DNA of 64,000 bases from Dryomyza anilis (lineage: Eukaryota; Arthropoda; Insecta; Diptera; Dryomyzidae): NCBI GenBank assembly GCA_951804985.1, contig OX638131.1, positions 59,240,351 through 59,304,350 of the forward strand. Reading direction: 5' to 3'. The notes under the pieces were generated by a model. It was not told where the DNA came from. It searched no databases and saw nothing but the letters and a program-made list of their open reading frames with translations. Below, in pieces: positions 35,728-49,536 of this stretch. Both the position numbers and the translations under genes were made by a program. Each line of letters begins with the position of its first letter. Position 1 is the stretch's first letter.

Positions 35728-37627
35728 CCTGCAGTAGCTACGCGAGCTGCGAAGGAGCGATACAAAGAGAAGGGAAGAGAGACGTCTTTTCAGGCGTAAA
35801 AAAAGCGAGGCACAAAAGACGTGAGTGTGAGGAGATTGAGATGCATGGGGACAGGAATGAGGCTCGAAAATTCATCGAGAAAATAAGACGCCTAGCCGGA
35901 GGTTCAAAATCCGGAGCCTCTTCTTGTAAAGATGAAAACGGGAATCTAGTCACAGATATCCAGAGCACACTGAAGATATGATGGAATCACTTCTCTAAAC
36001 TGCTGACCGGTGATGATGTCCGCAATTCCACCGATAGATAAGTAAACCCGGCAACCCCAGTACTTGATGACGACGTTGAGATTCCGCCACCCGACTATGA
36101 CGAGGTCAGAACAGCCATCGCTCGGCTGAAAAACATCAAAGCCGCAGATGCTGATGGTCTGCCTGCTGAATTGTTTAAGACCGGAGGTGAAGGGCTAATA
36201 GAGAGCATGCACGACCTCGTAAGCTGAATATGGTCGGATGAAAGCATGCCAAGTGACTGGAACCTCAGTGTACTCTGCCCAATCCTTAAGAAATGGGATC
36301 CCAATATCTGCGCCAACTACCGTGGGATCAGCCTACTCAATATCGCACACGGTGTTCTATCGAGCGTATTATGTGAAAGACTGAAGCCCATCGTCAACAG
36401 ACTGATTGGACCTTATCAGTGCGGCTTCAGACCTGGAAAATCCACCATAGACCAGATTTTCACATTACGCCTAATCCAGGAAAAGACCCTTGAAAAACAG
36501 ATCGACACCTACCACCTATTAGTCGACTATAAAGCCGCCTTCGACACTCCGATAAGGGAACGATTATACGCCGCAATGTCTGAGTTCGGTATACCTGCGA
36601 AACTTATAAGGCTTTGTTGGATGACCCTGAGCAACACACGTTGCTCAGTGAGAATAGGAAAAGACTTCTCCGAGCCATTTCATACCGAGCGAGGTTTCAG
36701 GCAGGGTGACTCCCTATCGTGCGACTTTTTTAATTTATTGATGGAGAAAATAATTCGAGCTGCCGAACTCCGTCAAAGCGGCACTATCCTCAACAAAAGT
36801 GTCATGCTTCTCGCATATACCGATGATATTGATATCATTGGCAGGAGCACACGAGCAGTCAGCGCAGCATTCTCCAGATTGGAGAAAGAGTCGCGTCGAA
36901 TGGGTCTAGTGGTGAACGAGAACAAGACGAAGTTCCTTGTGTCAACAAACAGAAAGGAGTCCGTGCGTCTTGGACAAAAAGCTTTTGACACCCACAAGTT
37001 CGACATTGTGAAGGACTTCGTCTATTTGGGATCCAGCATCAACAGCAACAACGACGTCAGCCTGGAGATTAAACGGAGAATAACTCTTGCCAACAGGTGC
37101 TACTTTGGGCTCAGTAGGCAATTGAAAAGTAGAGCGCTCTCTCGCCGGACAAAACTAACGCTCTACATGTCACTCATCATGCCCGTCCTACTTTATGGTA
37201 CAGAAACATGGACGTTGGCCTCACCGATGAGTACTGGGAGCGTTCGAGAGAAAGATTCTCCGTAAAATCTTTGGCCCTATCTGCTTTGCTAGCGAGTATC
37301 GAATCAGGATGAACCATGAGCTGTACGAGTTATTCGACGATATTGACATAGTCAAGCGCATCAAGATCCAGCGGCTTCGCTGGCCAGGCCATGTCAAACG
37401 AATGGATGAAAACACTCCAGCTAAGAAGGTGCTTGAATCGAGGCTCGAAGGTGGACAGCGTAGAAGAGGTCGTCCAAATCTGGTTTGAAAAAACCAAGTT
37501 GAGGACAACCTGTCAGCTCTTGGTATTTCTAACTGGCGTCAGCGCGCGAAAAGCAGTAGCGACTGGCGCGGCTTTATCTCAGCGTCCAAAAGCGACCCAC
37601 GGTTGTAAGGGCCATTTAAATAAGTAA
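35728..37627 (+). pseudogene. RTE reverse transcriptase and C-terminal domain (unit 2)
   Basis: Same architecture as 26999-28899. It lacks the extra A that shifts frame in units 1 and 3, so an open frame runs 35634-35981 into the LINE (KKARHKRRECEEIEMHGDR). RT frame 36246-37265 keeps GFRQGDSLSC and AYTDD. The TGA near 36225, the C-terminal frameshift near 37218 and the TGA near 37486 are still present. Confidence 0.85.
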
Positions 37628-37637
37628 GTAGGACTCG

Positions 37638-38093
37638 ATAATGTTTTTATTCAAATGAGCTAAATTGCTCTGTAAGCTCTACTATTTTCTCTCTATAATC
37701 TGAAATATTTTTATTCGTTTGTTTTTTTATACCTAATTCTGTTAAAATTTGTCGCAAAGTTTTCGGATTTGGATATGCATTTTCCAACAATTTTTGAAAA
37801 TCTGATAATGTAGGTCTATTAGAATGACCCAAAATGCTACGTAATTGAGCTGTTAGTATAAAATTCTAGACGAACTTAATGAATAATGGTTTATCATCAT
37901 AAACCATTAATCATGCAATAGTTCCGCCTGTATGATAAAATCATCTAAATATTTAAAGGCGCCTTTAAAAATGTATACGTTTTTACCTACCATAGATATA
38001 TCGAAGTGAGTAATTTTTTGCAAATTTTCTTCTTGCCAAACGGTGAATAAATCTAAATCACACTCAGTTTCAATTTTAACTCTTTTTGAATTT
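37638..38093 (-). pseudogene. ELEMENT M gag, N-terminal half (unit 2)
   Basis: Near-identical to 28910-29365, with the same frameshift near the hairpin. Confidence 0.7.
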
Positions 38094-38657
38094 TATCTTA
38101 TGCGTAAACTTTTTATTTTCCTAACCCTAAGCAGTCTTAAAATTTCAGTTTTATGCGCTATATAATCTCTATAATCTATTTTTCCACTGATCTTTTTTAA
38201 ATTTTCCTTTAAAATTTTTAATCTCTCGAATTTTTTCTCTATGTATTCATTTCTATAAACTCTATCCTTGCTCTTTTTTAAATTACTTTAACCCTAACAT
38301 ATATTCTCTTATATATTCCATTCATTTTATATTTTGGTTTTAATTATGTATTAATATTTGATTTTATAAAATGCAATAATTAAAATCAAAAAGAGATTTA
38401 TTATTAGCCATTATATATATATAGCTCTCGCTAAACCACACCATTAGCACAAGTTTGTGATTCTAAATAATAACCATCGAATCAATACAAATGGTAATTA
38501 TGGCTACATAATGTAGTTTTTATGAGTTCATTCTCTTTAATTTAATAATTGCATATGCTGCAAATCAAATTTAGTGGACTTGAAGTGTCCATGTTTTTTT
38601 TTTTTGGTTTAGATACAAAATTATGTTTTTATTTATTTTTTGTTTGAGATTTTTATA

Positions 38658-38706
<49 letters not shown>

Positions 38707-38717
38707 TAATATATATA

Positions 38718-38794
<77 letters not shown>

Positions 38795-38932
38795 ATTGTT
38801 TTGTTAGCTTGTTATAATTGTTTTCGGCTATTTTTGTGAAGTGTTTACGTGATCAGCTGCGTTGTTGCTTCCAAATTGGTCCTCCTCTGGTGGACATACA
38901 TTTTTTTTTTGCCAAATTTGGCAAGATCGCCA
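38094..38932 (-). other. ELEMENT M leader (unit 2), contracted TA tract
   Basis: The first TA tract, about 150 bp in unit 1, is only about ten bases here (38411-38421). The second (38656-38791) is about half the unit 1 length. Confidence 0.75.
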
Positions 38933-39280
38933 TGTAATGTTGGATATTTGGGCGGACGTTTAATAAAGAAAATTAATCCTGCCTATTATTTTTGCCGGTG
39001 CTTAATAACGCTATTGGCAAAAAGTTTATTTTAACAGCCGGTACTCAAAGGTACCAATGCATGTTAGTGTGCCGATAATTGGCTTAATTAAATGATAATG
39101 TCGATTGTTTGGCTGTTCTATGATGATTAATTTTATTTACATACAAACATCCTATTTATATTCTTAAACCTAGTTTGATATTCATAATTTTGACATTCAT
39201 TTGACGTAACTCTTTTGACAATTAAAAACATATAATAAAATATAGTGATGTAAATGGGTGACGTAATTGGGTACCTTACA
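38933..39280 (-). repeat. ELEMENT M 5' LTR (unit 2)
   Basis: 348 bp, same ends as 30473-30820, followed by CCAGCGAATGAATGG and the second duplication junction. Confidence 0.88.
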
Positions 39281-39295
39281 CCAGCGAATGAATGG

Positions 39296-40534
39296 TGAAG
39301 TAGTATATTTAGGGCATAAATGTTCAGAACTTGGTCCGCTGCCAGACCCCGCTAAGGTCGAATGCGTAAAAAATATTCCAGTACCAAGAAACAGAAAAGA
39401 AGTACAAGCATTCTTGGGATTAATTAATTATTACAGAAAGTTCATAAGCAATATGGCAAGGTTAGCTTTACCAATTAATAATTTACTTAAAATGGACGTT
39501 AAATTTAAATGGACGGACGAATGTCAAAATTCATTCATTAAATTGAAAGAATCAATAATTTCACCTCCAATATTAGCATATCCAGATTTTACAAAAACTT
39601 TTTTACTAACAAAAGTAACAAAGCAGTAGGTGCAGTCCTATCTCAAGGTGAAGTAGGAAGCGACCGACCGATCGCGTTTGCAAGTAGAACTTTAAATGGG
39701 GCAGAAAAACGATATTCTACCATTGAAAAGGAATTTTTAGCAATTGTTTGGGCAACAAAGAATTTTAGAGCATACCTATTTGGGCGACAATTCAAAATTT
39801 TTACAGATCATCAGTCTCTAAAAGGTATTGCAAATTTAAGAGATCAGACATCCCGCCTTGCTCGTTTCCGACAAAAATTATCGGAATATGATTTTGAAAT
39901 AATGTACAAACCAGGCAAAAAGAATTTAAATGCGGATGCTTTAAGCAGAATTCCATATATAGAACCAGATATTACAGCCGTACAAACACGATCCAAAACT
40001 ACACAAAATATTTTAGATCAGCAAATCACAAAAATAAAACCACAAATCAGTACACCAGTCGTAGATGAAACAATAATAGATACAAATAATGAAACGAATT
40101 CAACTCAAATATTAACTGATCCAGATGAAATTAAAACCGTGATGAAAGATTTTCATGATTCAGCACTAGGAGGCCATCAGGGCACACTTAAAACATACTT
40201 TAGGATTAAGAAACAATTTAAATGGAGGGGAATGCAGAAACAAATAAAAGAATATGTTAGAAACTGTCCTAAATGCCAAATGAACAAAAGTTCAAAGTTA
40301 ACAAAAATGCCAATGGTTTTGACAGATACGCCAACACGTCCATTCTATAAGGTTTATATGGACTTGGTAGGAATTTTACCTGAAACAGTGTCAGGAAATA
40401 AATATATTTTAACTTTTCAAGACGATTTTTCAAAATACATGTGCTGCGTAGCTATCCCAGACGCGGAAGCAAGCACAGTAGCCAAAGCTTTTTACGAGGA
40501 AATTATCACGCGTTATAATATTCCGAAAATTTAA
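39296..40534 (+). pseudogene. ELEMENT E RT thumb, RNase H and integrase start (unit 3)
   Basis: The best preserved of the three units. It retains the segments lost in unit 1 (IAFASRTLNG; 21 bp of integrase) and in unit 2 (4 bp near 39850). Integrase frame 39902-40534 runs from the tether (NLNADALSRI) through GGHQGTLKTYFRIKK, NCPKCQMNK and KVYMDLVGILPETVS, to the shared one-base deletion after RYNIPKI. The shared DAS-box frameshift near 39610 is present. Confidence 0.84.
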
Positions 40535-40557
40535 TTACAGATAATGGTTCAAATTTT

Positions 40558-42762
40558 GTGTCAAAATTATTTTCAGACACGTGCAAGTTATTAAACATTA
40601 AAAAAATGCATATAACACCCTATCACCCACAGGCGAATGGCTCGTTAGAACGAAGTCACAGACCTTTAGCGGAGTATTTGAGATGTTTTACAAAAGAGGA
40701 TGGGTCCAACTGGGACCAATGGTTGAATTCGGCAATGCATGTGCACAATAACACAGTGCATATGTCAACAGGGCAAACGCCTTGTCGTACTTTATACGGA
40801 TTTGAATTTGACATGCCAACCAACCTAAAACGAAAATGTTCACCAATTTATAACAGTGAAGATTACAATAAGGTATTAAAATACCAAATACAGCGTACAC
40901 ATGAGATAGTCAGACAAAATCAAGAAAAAGCTAAGGAAAGATCTAAACGAAGTTATGATAATACATTAAATACGGTAGTTTTTAAGGAAGGAGATAAAGT
41001 TTTATTAAAAAACCAGAATAGGAAAAATAAATTTTCACCAATCTGGGTAGGACCCTATGAAGTCCTTTCGATAATAAGTCCTGTGACAACAGTAATCTGT
41101 ATCAAGGGAAAAGGAAAAAAAATTATGCAAAAACAAATAACGGTAATGTCAACCAACTATAATAAGTTGGCAAAACCATTATTAAATTCAATGAAAGAAG
41201 TAGAAGCTGTACAAAAAGAACTTACCAAAACTATTGCACAACAGACAGCTATTCATACGAATATAAACAATCCAATCGACAAACTACTATTCTTAATGCA
41301 CTTATTAGAAATACAAACAACGATAAATGCAAACCTGATTGAAATACAAGGACAACAATTAATAGAGATGGCTGTAATAGACGATCTATATAAGGGACGC
41401 CTGCATCCGTCGATTATTGATCAGAGGGAGCTGAATGAAATGCTTGCTAAATTAACTCTAAGAGGAAATGCCAATTGGTTCACACAACAATCATCCTCCA
41501 CCGTACGCCTTTTTCCGGATGCTGATAGTCTTATGATCGTCATCAAAACACCGTTGCTTCACGATTTGATTTTCACATTATACAGAGTCTATCCAATACC
41601 CACCAACATTAATAAAGAATGGGACGCATTGGTTAAGACAACATACGACTACTAAGCGGAAGCTGAAGACCGAAGTAAATTCATAGGATTAACAACTGCT
41701 GATTACGATAAATGCATAACTATCAGCCAGAGCATGAATAAGGAGGTCACACTATGCAAACGACCCGGCACAGTACTAACAAATAGCAACAAACTTTGCG
41801 AGGTGACTCTAATACAACACAAAACAGTTCCATCAGACAATTGCAATCACGTTGCGATCAAGAAGAGTTCCGGTTTGGTCGTGAAGCTATGGTCTCCAAA
41901 CACTTGGTTATATAAATTTGAAACACCCACAAAATTCGAAGCAGTATGCGGCACTAACATGGCAACGTTAACATTATCTGGACAAGGAGGGATGTCGGTT
42001 AATGAGGCATGTGATCTTCATAATCAGGAATTGATATTACCATATGAACATACAAAAATTACCAACGAGGAAGTAACATTCAAAAAAGAAGACCACACAA
42101 CATTACTTAAAATCCTGAAAGGAAACTGGTCATCATTCCCTACCCCAAATGTAACAGCTATACCACTACCAATCTTAGTTTCAGACCACAGTGAAATAAG
42201 ATCAGCACTAAAGGACGGCCAGCGATATTTAGACGATCTGTTAGCAGAAATAGATTACAATAAAGAACGAAAGGAGTTATTCAACCGCCAAAATGATATA
42301 AAAAACACCGGTATATCATTCGGGATAGTAATTTTGGCACTAATACTGTTATTGACCGCGTATGTGGTATATTTGCGGTACCATCAACTGTGTAAAAAGA
42401 AATCTAACAACAAAAATGATAAAATCAGTAGGAATAAATCGAAAATTGCAACCGTCGATGTGGAAGCAACCAAAATGAACGAGTTTGAAAAAAAAGTCGA
42501 AGAAACTTCCAATCCATCAGCCACCGCTCCAAAGAAACAATTCATCGCGCAATACATTAAAAAGAGAAATGAAACCAACAACGCCAACTGCAAGTCTACG
42601 AACGACAACAAAGCAAATAAACGCAATAACAACGGCACCACAATCTATGCCAGCGCAGAAACCCCTGACCGAAGAAGAGTCGCAGCAGTCCGTACCAAGA
42701 ACATCAGGACCAGGGTTTTATTGTGTATAATTTTTTTTTTAGTATATTCCATTGAAGTATAA
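40558..42762 (+). pseudogene. ELEMENT E integrase C-terminus fused to env remnant (unit 3)
   Basis: Same in-frame integrase-to-env arrangement as unit 2: catalytic HPQANGSLERSH, then GPYEVLS, then env-type ectodomain. One TAA at 41653 breaks a frame otherwise open to 42762. The membrane segment is at about 42323-42379, followed by a long Lys/Asn-rich tail. The end differs from unit 2 by T-run length at 42731, which shifts the final stop. The arrangement predates the split of units 2 and 3. Confidence 0.78.
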
Positions 42763-43432
42763 TTAGGAAGTCAGACTCAGACAACATTAGGCGTTTGTTT
42801 TTGGAGGTAGATAGTTAGACAGCAAGCAATTATTATTCAATAAATTACTGTTTAACGACATTTAAAAAAAAAAAAATAAAAAAAATATTAATTATATGAA
42901 AAGTATAAATATAAATAATAATTAAAGACATATTCAACAACTAAAATAAATTATTTCCAATAAATATCGCAATATATTTAAAAAATAAACAAATCATGGC
43001 ACAAAATAAAACATATAATGACTAAAATGATAAATAAGAAAAACAACAGAGCAACACAGCACGCAGCGATTGCAAAGCGGTAACTTGATCAACTACTGTT
43101 TTGTCAATTGCAACGTTCAGTGACTTGTAATGTTATACATTTTTCTTTTTAGCGTTACTAAAGTATATAGATATTATTTTTTTTTTTTTATCAATAATAT
43201 CACTAAAACTGCGACCATTAATTAAGTAATTGAGTAACGAAGATAAGCATTAATAAGATTCTTAAAATAAAAATAAGTAAAATAAATTATAATAATAAGA
43301 AAAATAATTATTGATTTTATATATTATTAAAAGTTAAATAAATTAAGAAATATATTGAAATATTAATGAAGTAAAAGAAAAAACTATTATTCTTTTTAAT
43401 AATAATTTTTTCTTAAAATAAGGGGGGAAGAA
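42763..43432 (+). other. ELEMENT E 3' untranslated region (unit 3)
   Basis: As in the other units; the A-run at 42864 is interrupted by a T. Ends in the polypurine tract. Confidence 0.78.
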
Positions 43433-44191
43433 TGTTGTGAATCAGAAATGTTTTTTTATGTATTTAAGATAGACTGCACATAACCAGTATGCACATAAAG
43501 TTCAAATCTAAAAGCACAATAACAGATGCATGTTAACTTAACATAACGTCTACGACGTAACTGGAAAGTGCATAATGTTTATGAGTGCATACTTTCAGGA
43601 TATAAAATTAAGTCCGCTTGAAAGCAACGAAAAATGCACTGGTTGCAATTTGATCCGAGGCACACGCTAGCAAGTGTGCCGTCTGTTTAAAAGCAACAAC
43701 AAAAGCATTGGTTGTAATTTAAGTCAAGACTAACGCCAGCATGAGAACCAATTAAGAATTTAGCACATTGGAATTTTCTCAATTAATGATTTCACAATAT
43801 TAGTAAATATCTGATGTGGGGTTCATGAGGTTTTTAGTAGTACGTAGATTTAAGAATATGGTTGCTTGCATTTATGAGTTGTGTTTTAAGAAATAAGTAT
43901 AAGCAAGGGGCTCGTGAGTCGCACGATACCGAGAGAATGAGTAGAGGTTAAGTTTAGATTTTAAGCATTATGATTTTAACTGCCTTAGAGTGCAGACGTG
44001 TTTTCAGTTTAAACTGAAGCTTGTAAAAATACTTAAAAATAATTAATAAAAGTATAAAGCAAGTCTAAAATATCCTTGTGTTTTTATTTAATAATAAATG
44101 TTAGGAAAGAATTGTGGACTTCGAGGGAAAATTGTCACTGACGGTTTCACCAATAAAGGCAAGTACAAAAGGACCCCTGGAGCCCGCAACA
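43433..44191 (+). repeat. ELEMENT E 3' LTR (unit 3)
   Basis: About 759 bp; matches the unit 1 LTR at the two diagnostic sites. Confidence 0.88.
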
Positions 44192-46068
44192 CCTGCAGTA
44201 GCTACGCGATCTGCGAAGGAGCGATACAAAGAGAAGGGAAGAGAGACGTCTTTTCAGGCGTAAAAAAAGCGAGGCACAAAAAGGCGTGAGTGTGAGGAGA
44301 TTGAGATGCATGGGGACAGGAATGAGGCTCGAAAATTCATCGAGAAAATAAGACGCCTAGCCGGAGGTTCAAAATCCGGAGCCTCTTCTTGTAAAGATGA
44401 AAACGGGAATCTAGTCACAGATATCCAGAGCACACTGAAGATATGATGGAATCACTTCTCTAAACTGCTGACCGGTGATGATGTCCGCAATTCCACCGAT
44501 AGAGAAGTAAACCCGGCAACCCCAGTACTTGATGACGACGTTGAGATTCCGCCACCCGACCATGACGAGGTCAGAACAGCCATCGCTCGGCTGAAAAACA
44601 ACAAAGCCGCAGATGCTGATGGTCTGCCTGCTGAATTGTTTAAGACCGGAGGTGAAGGGCTAATAGAGAGCATGCACGACCTCGTAAGCTGAATATGGTC
44701 GGATGAAAGCATGCCAAGTGACTGGAACCTCAGTGTACTCTGCCCAATCCTTAAGAAATGGGATCCCAATATCTGCGCCAACTACCGTGGGATCAGCCTA
44801 CTCAATATCGCACACGGTGTTCTATCGAGCGTATTATGTGAAAGACTGAAGCCCATCGTCAACAGACTGATTGGACCTTATCAGTGCGGCTTCAGACCTG
44901 GAAAATCCACCATAGACCAGATTTTCACATTGCGCCTAATCCAGGAAAAGACCCTTGAAAAACAGATCGACACCTACCACCTATTAGTCGACTATAAAGC
45001 CGCCTTCGACACTCCGATAAGGGAACGATTATACGCCGCAATGTCTGAGTTCGGTATACCTGCGAAACTTATAAGGCTTTGTTGGATGACCCTGAGCAAC
45101 ACACGTTGCTCAGTGAGAATAGGAAAAGACCTCTCCGAGCCATTTCATACCGAGCTATCGTGCGACTTTTTTAATTTATTGATGGAGAAAATAATTCGAG
45201 CTGCCGAACTCCGACAAAGCGGCACTATCCTCAACAAAAGTGTCATGCTTCTCGCATATACCGATGATATTGATATCATTGGCAGGAGCACACGAGCAGT
45301 CAGCGCAGCATTCTCCAGATTGGAGAAAGAGTCGCGTCGAATGGGTCTAGTGGTGAACGAGAACAAGATGAAGTTCCTTGTGCCAACAAACAGAAAGGAG
45401 TCCGTGCGTCTTGGACAAAAAGCTTTTGACACCCACAAGTTCGACATTGTGAAGGACTTCGTCTATTTGGGATCCAGCATCAACAGCAACAACGACGTCA
45501 GCCTGGAGATTAAACGGAGAATAACTCTTGCCAACAGGTGCTACTTTGGGCTCAGTAGGCAATTGAAAAGTAGAGCGCTCTCTCGCCGAACAAAAATAAC
45601 GCTCTACAAGTCACTCATCATGCCCGTTCTACTTTATGGTACAGAAACATGGACGTTGGCCTCGCCGATGAGTACTGGGAGCGTTCGAGAGAAAGATTCT
45701 CCGTAAAATCTTTGGCCCTATCTGCTTTGCTAGCGAGTATCGAATCAGGATGAACCATGAGCTGTACGAGTTATTCGACGATATTGACATAGTCAAGCGC
45801 ATCAAGATCCAGCGGCTTCGCTGGCTAGGCCATGTCAAACGAATGGATGAAAACACTCCAGCTAAGAAGGTGCTTGAATCGAGGCTCGAAGGTGGACAGC
45901 GTAGAAGAGGTCGTCCAAATCTGGTTTGAAAAGACCAAGTTGAGGACAACCTGTCAGCTCTTGGTGTTTCTAACTGACGTCAGCGCGCGAAAAGCAGTAG
46001 CGACTGGCGCGGCTTTATCTCAGCGTCCAAAAGCGACCCACGGTTGTAAGGGCCATTTAAATAAGTAA
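44192..46068 (+). pseudogene. RTE reverse transcriptase and C-terminal domain (unit 3)
   Basis: RT frame 44711-45706 is 331 residues against 339 in the others. A 24-bp in-frame deletion near 45155 removes RGFRQGDS, the conserved G-x-RQG motif of RT. Retains AYTDD. Shares the extra A (near 44283) with unit 1, and the TGA near 44690 and the C-terminal lesions with both. Confidence 0.86.
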
Positions 46069-46078
46069 GTAGGACTCG

Positions 46079-46534
46079 ATAATGTTTTTATTCAAATGAG
46101 CTAAATTGCTCTGTAAGCTCTACTATTTTCTCTCTATAATCTGAAATATTTTTATTCGTTTGTTTTTTTATACCTAATTCTGTTAAAATTTATCGCAAAG
46201 TTTTCGGATTTGGATATGCATTTTCCAACAATTTTTGAAAATCTGATAATGTAGGTCTATTAGAATGACCCAAAATGCTACGTAATTGAGCTGTTAGTAT
46301 AAAATTGTAGACGAACTTAATGAATAATGGTTTATCGTCATAAACCATTAATCATGCAATAGTTCCGCCTGTATGATAAAATCATCTAAATATTTAAAGG
46401 CGCCTTTAAAAATGTATACGTTTTTACCTACCATAGATATATCGAAGTGAGTAATTTTTTGCAAATTTTCTTCTTGCCAAACGGTGAATAAATCTAAATC
46501 ACACTCAGTTTCAATTTTAACTCTTTTTGAATTT
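46079..46534 (-). pseudogene. ELEMENT M gag, N-terminal half (unit 3)
   Basis: Near-identical to the unit 1 and 2 copies. The hairpin is altered by one base (TTTATCGTCATAAA) in its loop. Confidence 0.7.
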
Positions 46535-47568
<1,034 letters not shown>

Positions 47569-47916
47569 TGTAATGATGGATATTTGGGCGGACGTTTAAT
47601 AAAGAAAATTAATCCTGCCTATTATTTTTGCCGGTGCTTAATAACGCCATTGGCAAAAAGTTTATTTTAACAGCCGGTACTCAAAGGTACCAATGCATGT
47701 TAGTGTGCCGATAATTGGCTTAATTAAAAGATAATGTCGATTGTTTGGCTGTTCTATGATGATTAATTTTATTTACATAAAAACATCCTATTTATATTCT
47801 TAAACCTAGTTTGATATTCATAATTTTAACATTCATATGACGTAACTCTTTTGACAATTAAAAACATATAATAAAATATAGTGATGTAAATGGGTGACGT
47901 AATTGGGTACCTTACA
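47569..47916 (-). repeat. ELEMENT M 5' LTR (unit 3)
   Basis: 348 bp; outer end followed by CCAG (47917-47920), the candidate 4-bp target duplication shared with 13979-13982. Confidence 0.87.
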
Positions 47917-47965
47917 CCAGCGAATGAATGGCACATACGTAGAGGCTGCGCTGCTTTGCATCATA

Positions 47966-48160
47966 AAATGAATATGAATACCTCAATGAACGCAATTGAT
48001 AATAATTATGAACGCGATTATTATATCAATTTCGCTCAAATTTTACCATTCATATAAACGAAAAATAGATCATAAATATAATGATATTTACATTTATATT
48101 ATGAACAGTGTCTCAATTAACGACGTTTATTCCGTTTATGAACAAAATTTTGTATGTGTC
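47966..48160. mobile_element. right piece of the TTCAT/ATGAA-rich element
   Basis: AT-rich DNA dense in ATGAAC, TTCAT and TATGAA motifs, ending TATGAACAAAATTTTGTATG. Its character matches 13437-13620, and it probably is the other half of the element split by ELEMENT M. Confidence 0.35.
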
Positions 48161-48462
48161 GCATAGATGTTTTTTACGTCGAAGAGAAAAAGCTCCTTAA
48201 AGAATTTGTCAATATTAAAATTTTCAGTGCAGCAAAAAATACCATCTTCTGAGTTGATAACGATTTTAGGGTAACTAGGGTCGCTGATCTCGAATCTGAA
48301 GTCCGTTTTGCTCCATCAGCTCTGGGTTCCTCACAATTTGGGGTCAAAAATAAACAATTAGGGTGTTTAAAAACAGTACAACAAATAATTTAATTTCAAA
48401 AGATACAGGTTTGGTTTCTTCAGCAATGATGTTTAACATGAACAGGCGCATTATTTTTACTT
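48161..48462. other. unassigned stretch
   Basis: No gene or repeat I can support between the split element and the foldback. Confidence 0.5.
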
Positions 48463-49536
48463 TGGCACCATCGTTCCAACGCTTTTCCATAACCCTTGTT
48501 TTCTCGAATTTTAACCCTACTAATTACAAATTTTGACATACCGCGTGAACTGTTGAAAAACTATTATACTTTCTTCAGCAAATATATTCCCCATAAAAAA
48601 TAAGGTGAGGTCCTCAAATTACAAAATTGCCTCAAATCCACACATTAAACAGAATAATAAAAAAACAATAAATTTTGTATATTGTTTAATACGTTGCATG
48701 CACATTTTACTAAAATTTTAGATAGCTGAATTAAAAGTTATATATTCTTATGTATTTCGACATTCTAAAAACATTGGCATATTAAATTTTTTTTTTTCAA
48801 AATTGGGGTCAAATATTCAAAATTGGGGTGTATAAAGATAGTACATATTTTTTTCATTTTGATTTTTGTCAAATATTCTTGAAACAGGATGTCTAGGAAG
48901 AAAAGTAAATACGCCATTGTTTGTAAAATGTCGAAATTCACAAGAATATATAATTTGTATTTCAGCTTTCGAAAAACTTTGTGAAATGCGCCTGCAACGT
49001 TATAAACAAAGTACAAAATACATTGTTTTTTTAGATTTTATATTATTCTGTTTAATGGGTGTATCTGAGTCAATTTCGTTATTTTAGGACCGCACCTCAT
49101 TTTTTATGGGGAACATATTTGCTGCGGTAGCTCAGTGGTTAGTGCGTTGGACTGCAAGCCGAAAGGTCAAGGTTCAAGCCTGGACTGGGGCTAACAACAT
49201 CTTTTCATAGAAACATTTTCTATACCGCGCTACCTCTCGGTAGTAAATGGCAAACCAACGAGAGTAAAAATTACCTATAAAGCTCTCACCCGCCGTTCGA
49301 ATTCGGCAATAAACTGTAGGTCCCACCACTTTGAGTACAAATATAACACGCGCAGCTCAAAATGGTGAGAGAGCTCGGCCTAAGTTCTTATAGAGCTGTA
49401 GTGTCAAACTATTATTATATTTGCTGAAGAGCGTATAATAGTTTTCCCAAGCGTTCACGCAGTATGTCAAAATTTTTAATTAGTAGGGTTAAAATTCTAA
49501 AAATCGGGGGTTATAGAAAAGCGTTGGGATGGTGTC
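48463..49536. repeat. foldback element with ~240-320-bp inverted arms
   Basis: The left arm (about 48463-48785) reappears in reverse complement at 49536-49427 and 49124-48886. Matching landmarks include CCAACGCTTTTC, TTTTAACCCTACTAATTA, TTTTGACATAC, TTCCCCATAAAAAAT and CATTAAACAGAATAAT. The loop is about 100 bp of AT-rich DNA. The right arm is interrupted by a SINE. Arms are diverged but collinear. No coding capacity. Confidence 0.85.
49125..49416 (+). mobile_element. tRNA-derived SINE
   Basis: Flanked by a perfect 10-bp duplication ATATTTGCTG (49115-49124 and 49417-49426). The head has a pol III A box TAGCTCAGTGG (49128-49138) and B box GTTCAAGCC (49172-49180) at tRNA-like spacing, with a tRNA-Cys-like anticodon region. 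The body (49190-49400) includes GTAGGTCCCACCAC, and it ends in a short ATT-repeat tail. Insertion into the right arm of the foldback is visible because the left arm is uninterrupted. Confidence 0.85.

Larger units (their letters stand above)
30836..39295. repeat. triplicated segment, unit 2 (8.46 kb)
   Basis: Head-to-tail copy of unit 1. The junction at 30835/30836 joins GCGAATGAATGG (flank of ELEMENT M) to TGAAGTAGTATATTTAGG (ELEMENT E pol). The identical junction recurs at 39295/39296. Confidence 0.93.

Noticed and set aside
49121..49193. Apparent tRNA-Cys gene
   Set aside because: Anticodon stem has two mismatches, no matching acceptor stem; it is the head of a SINE with target duplication.
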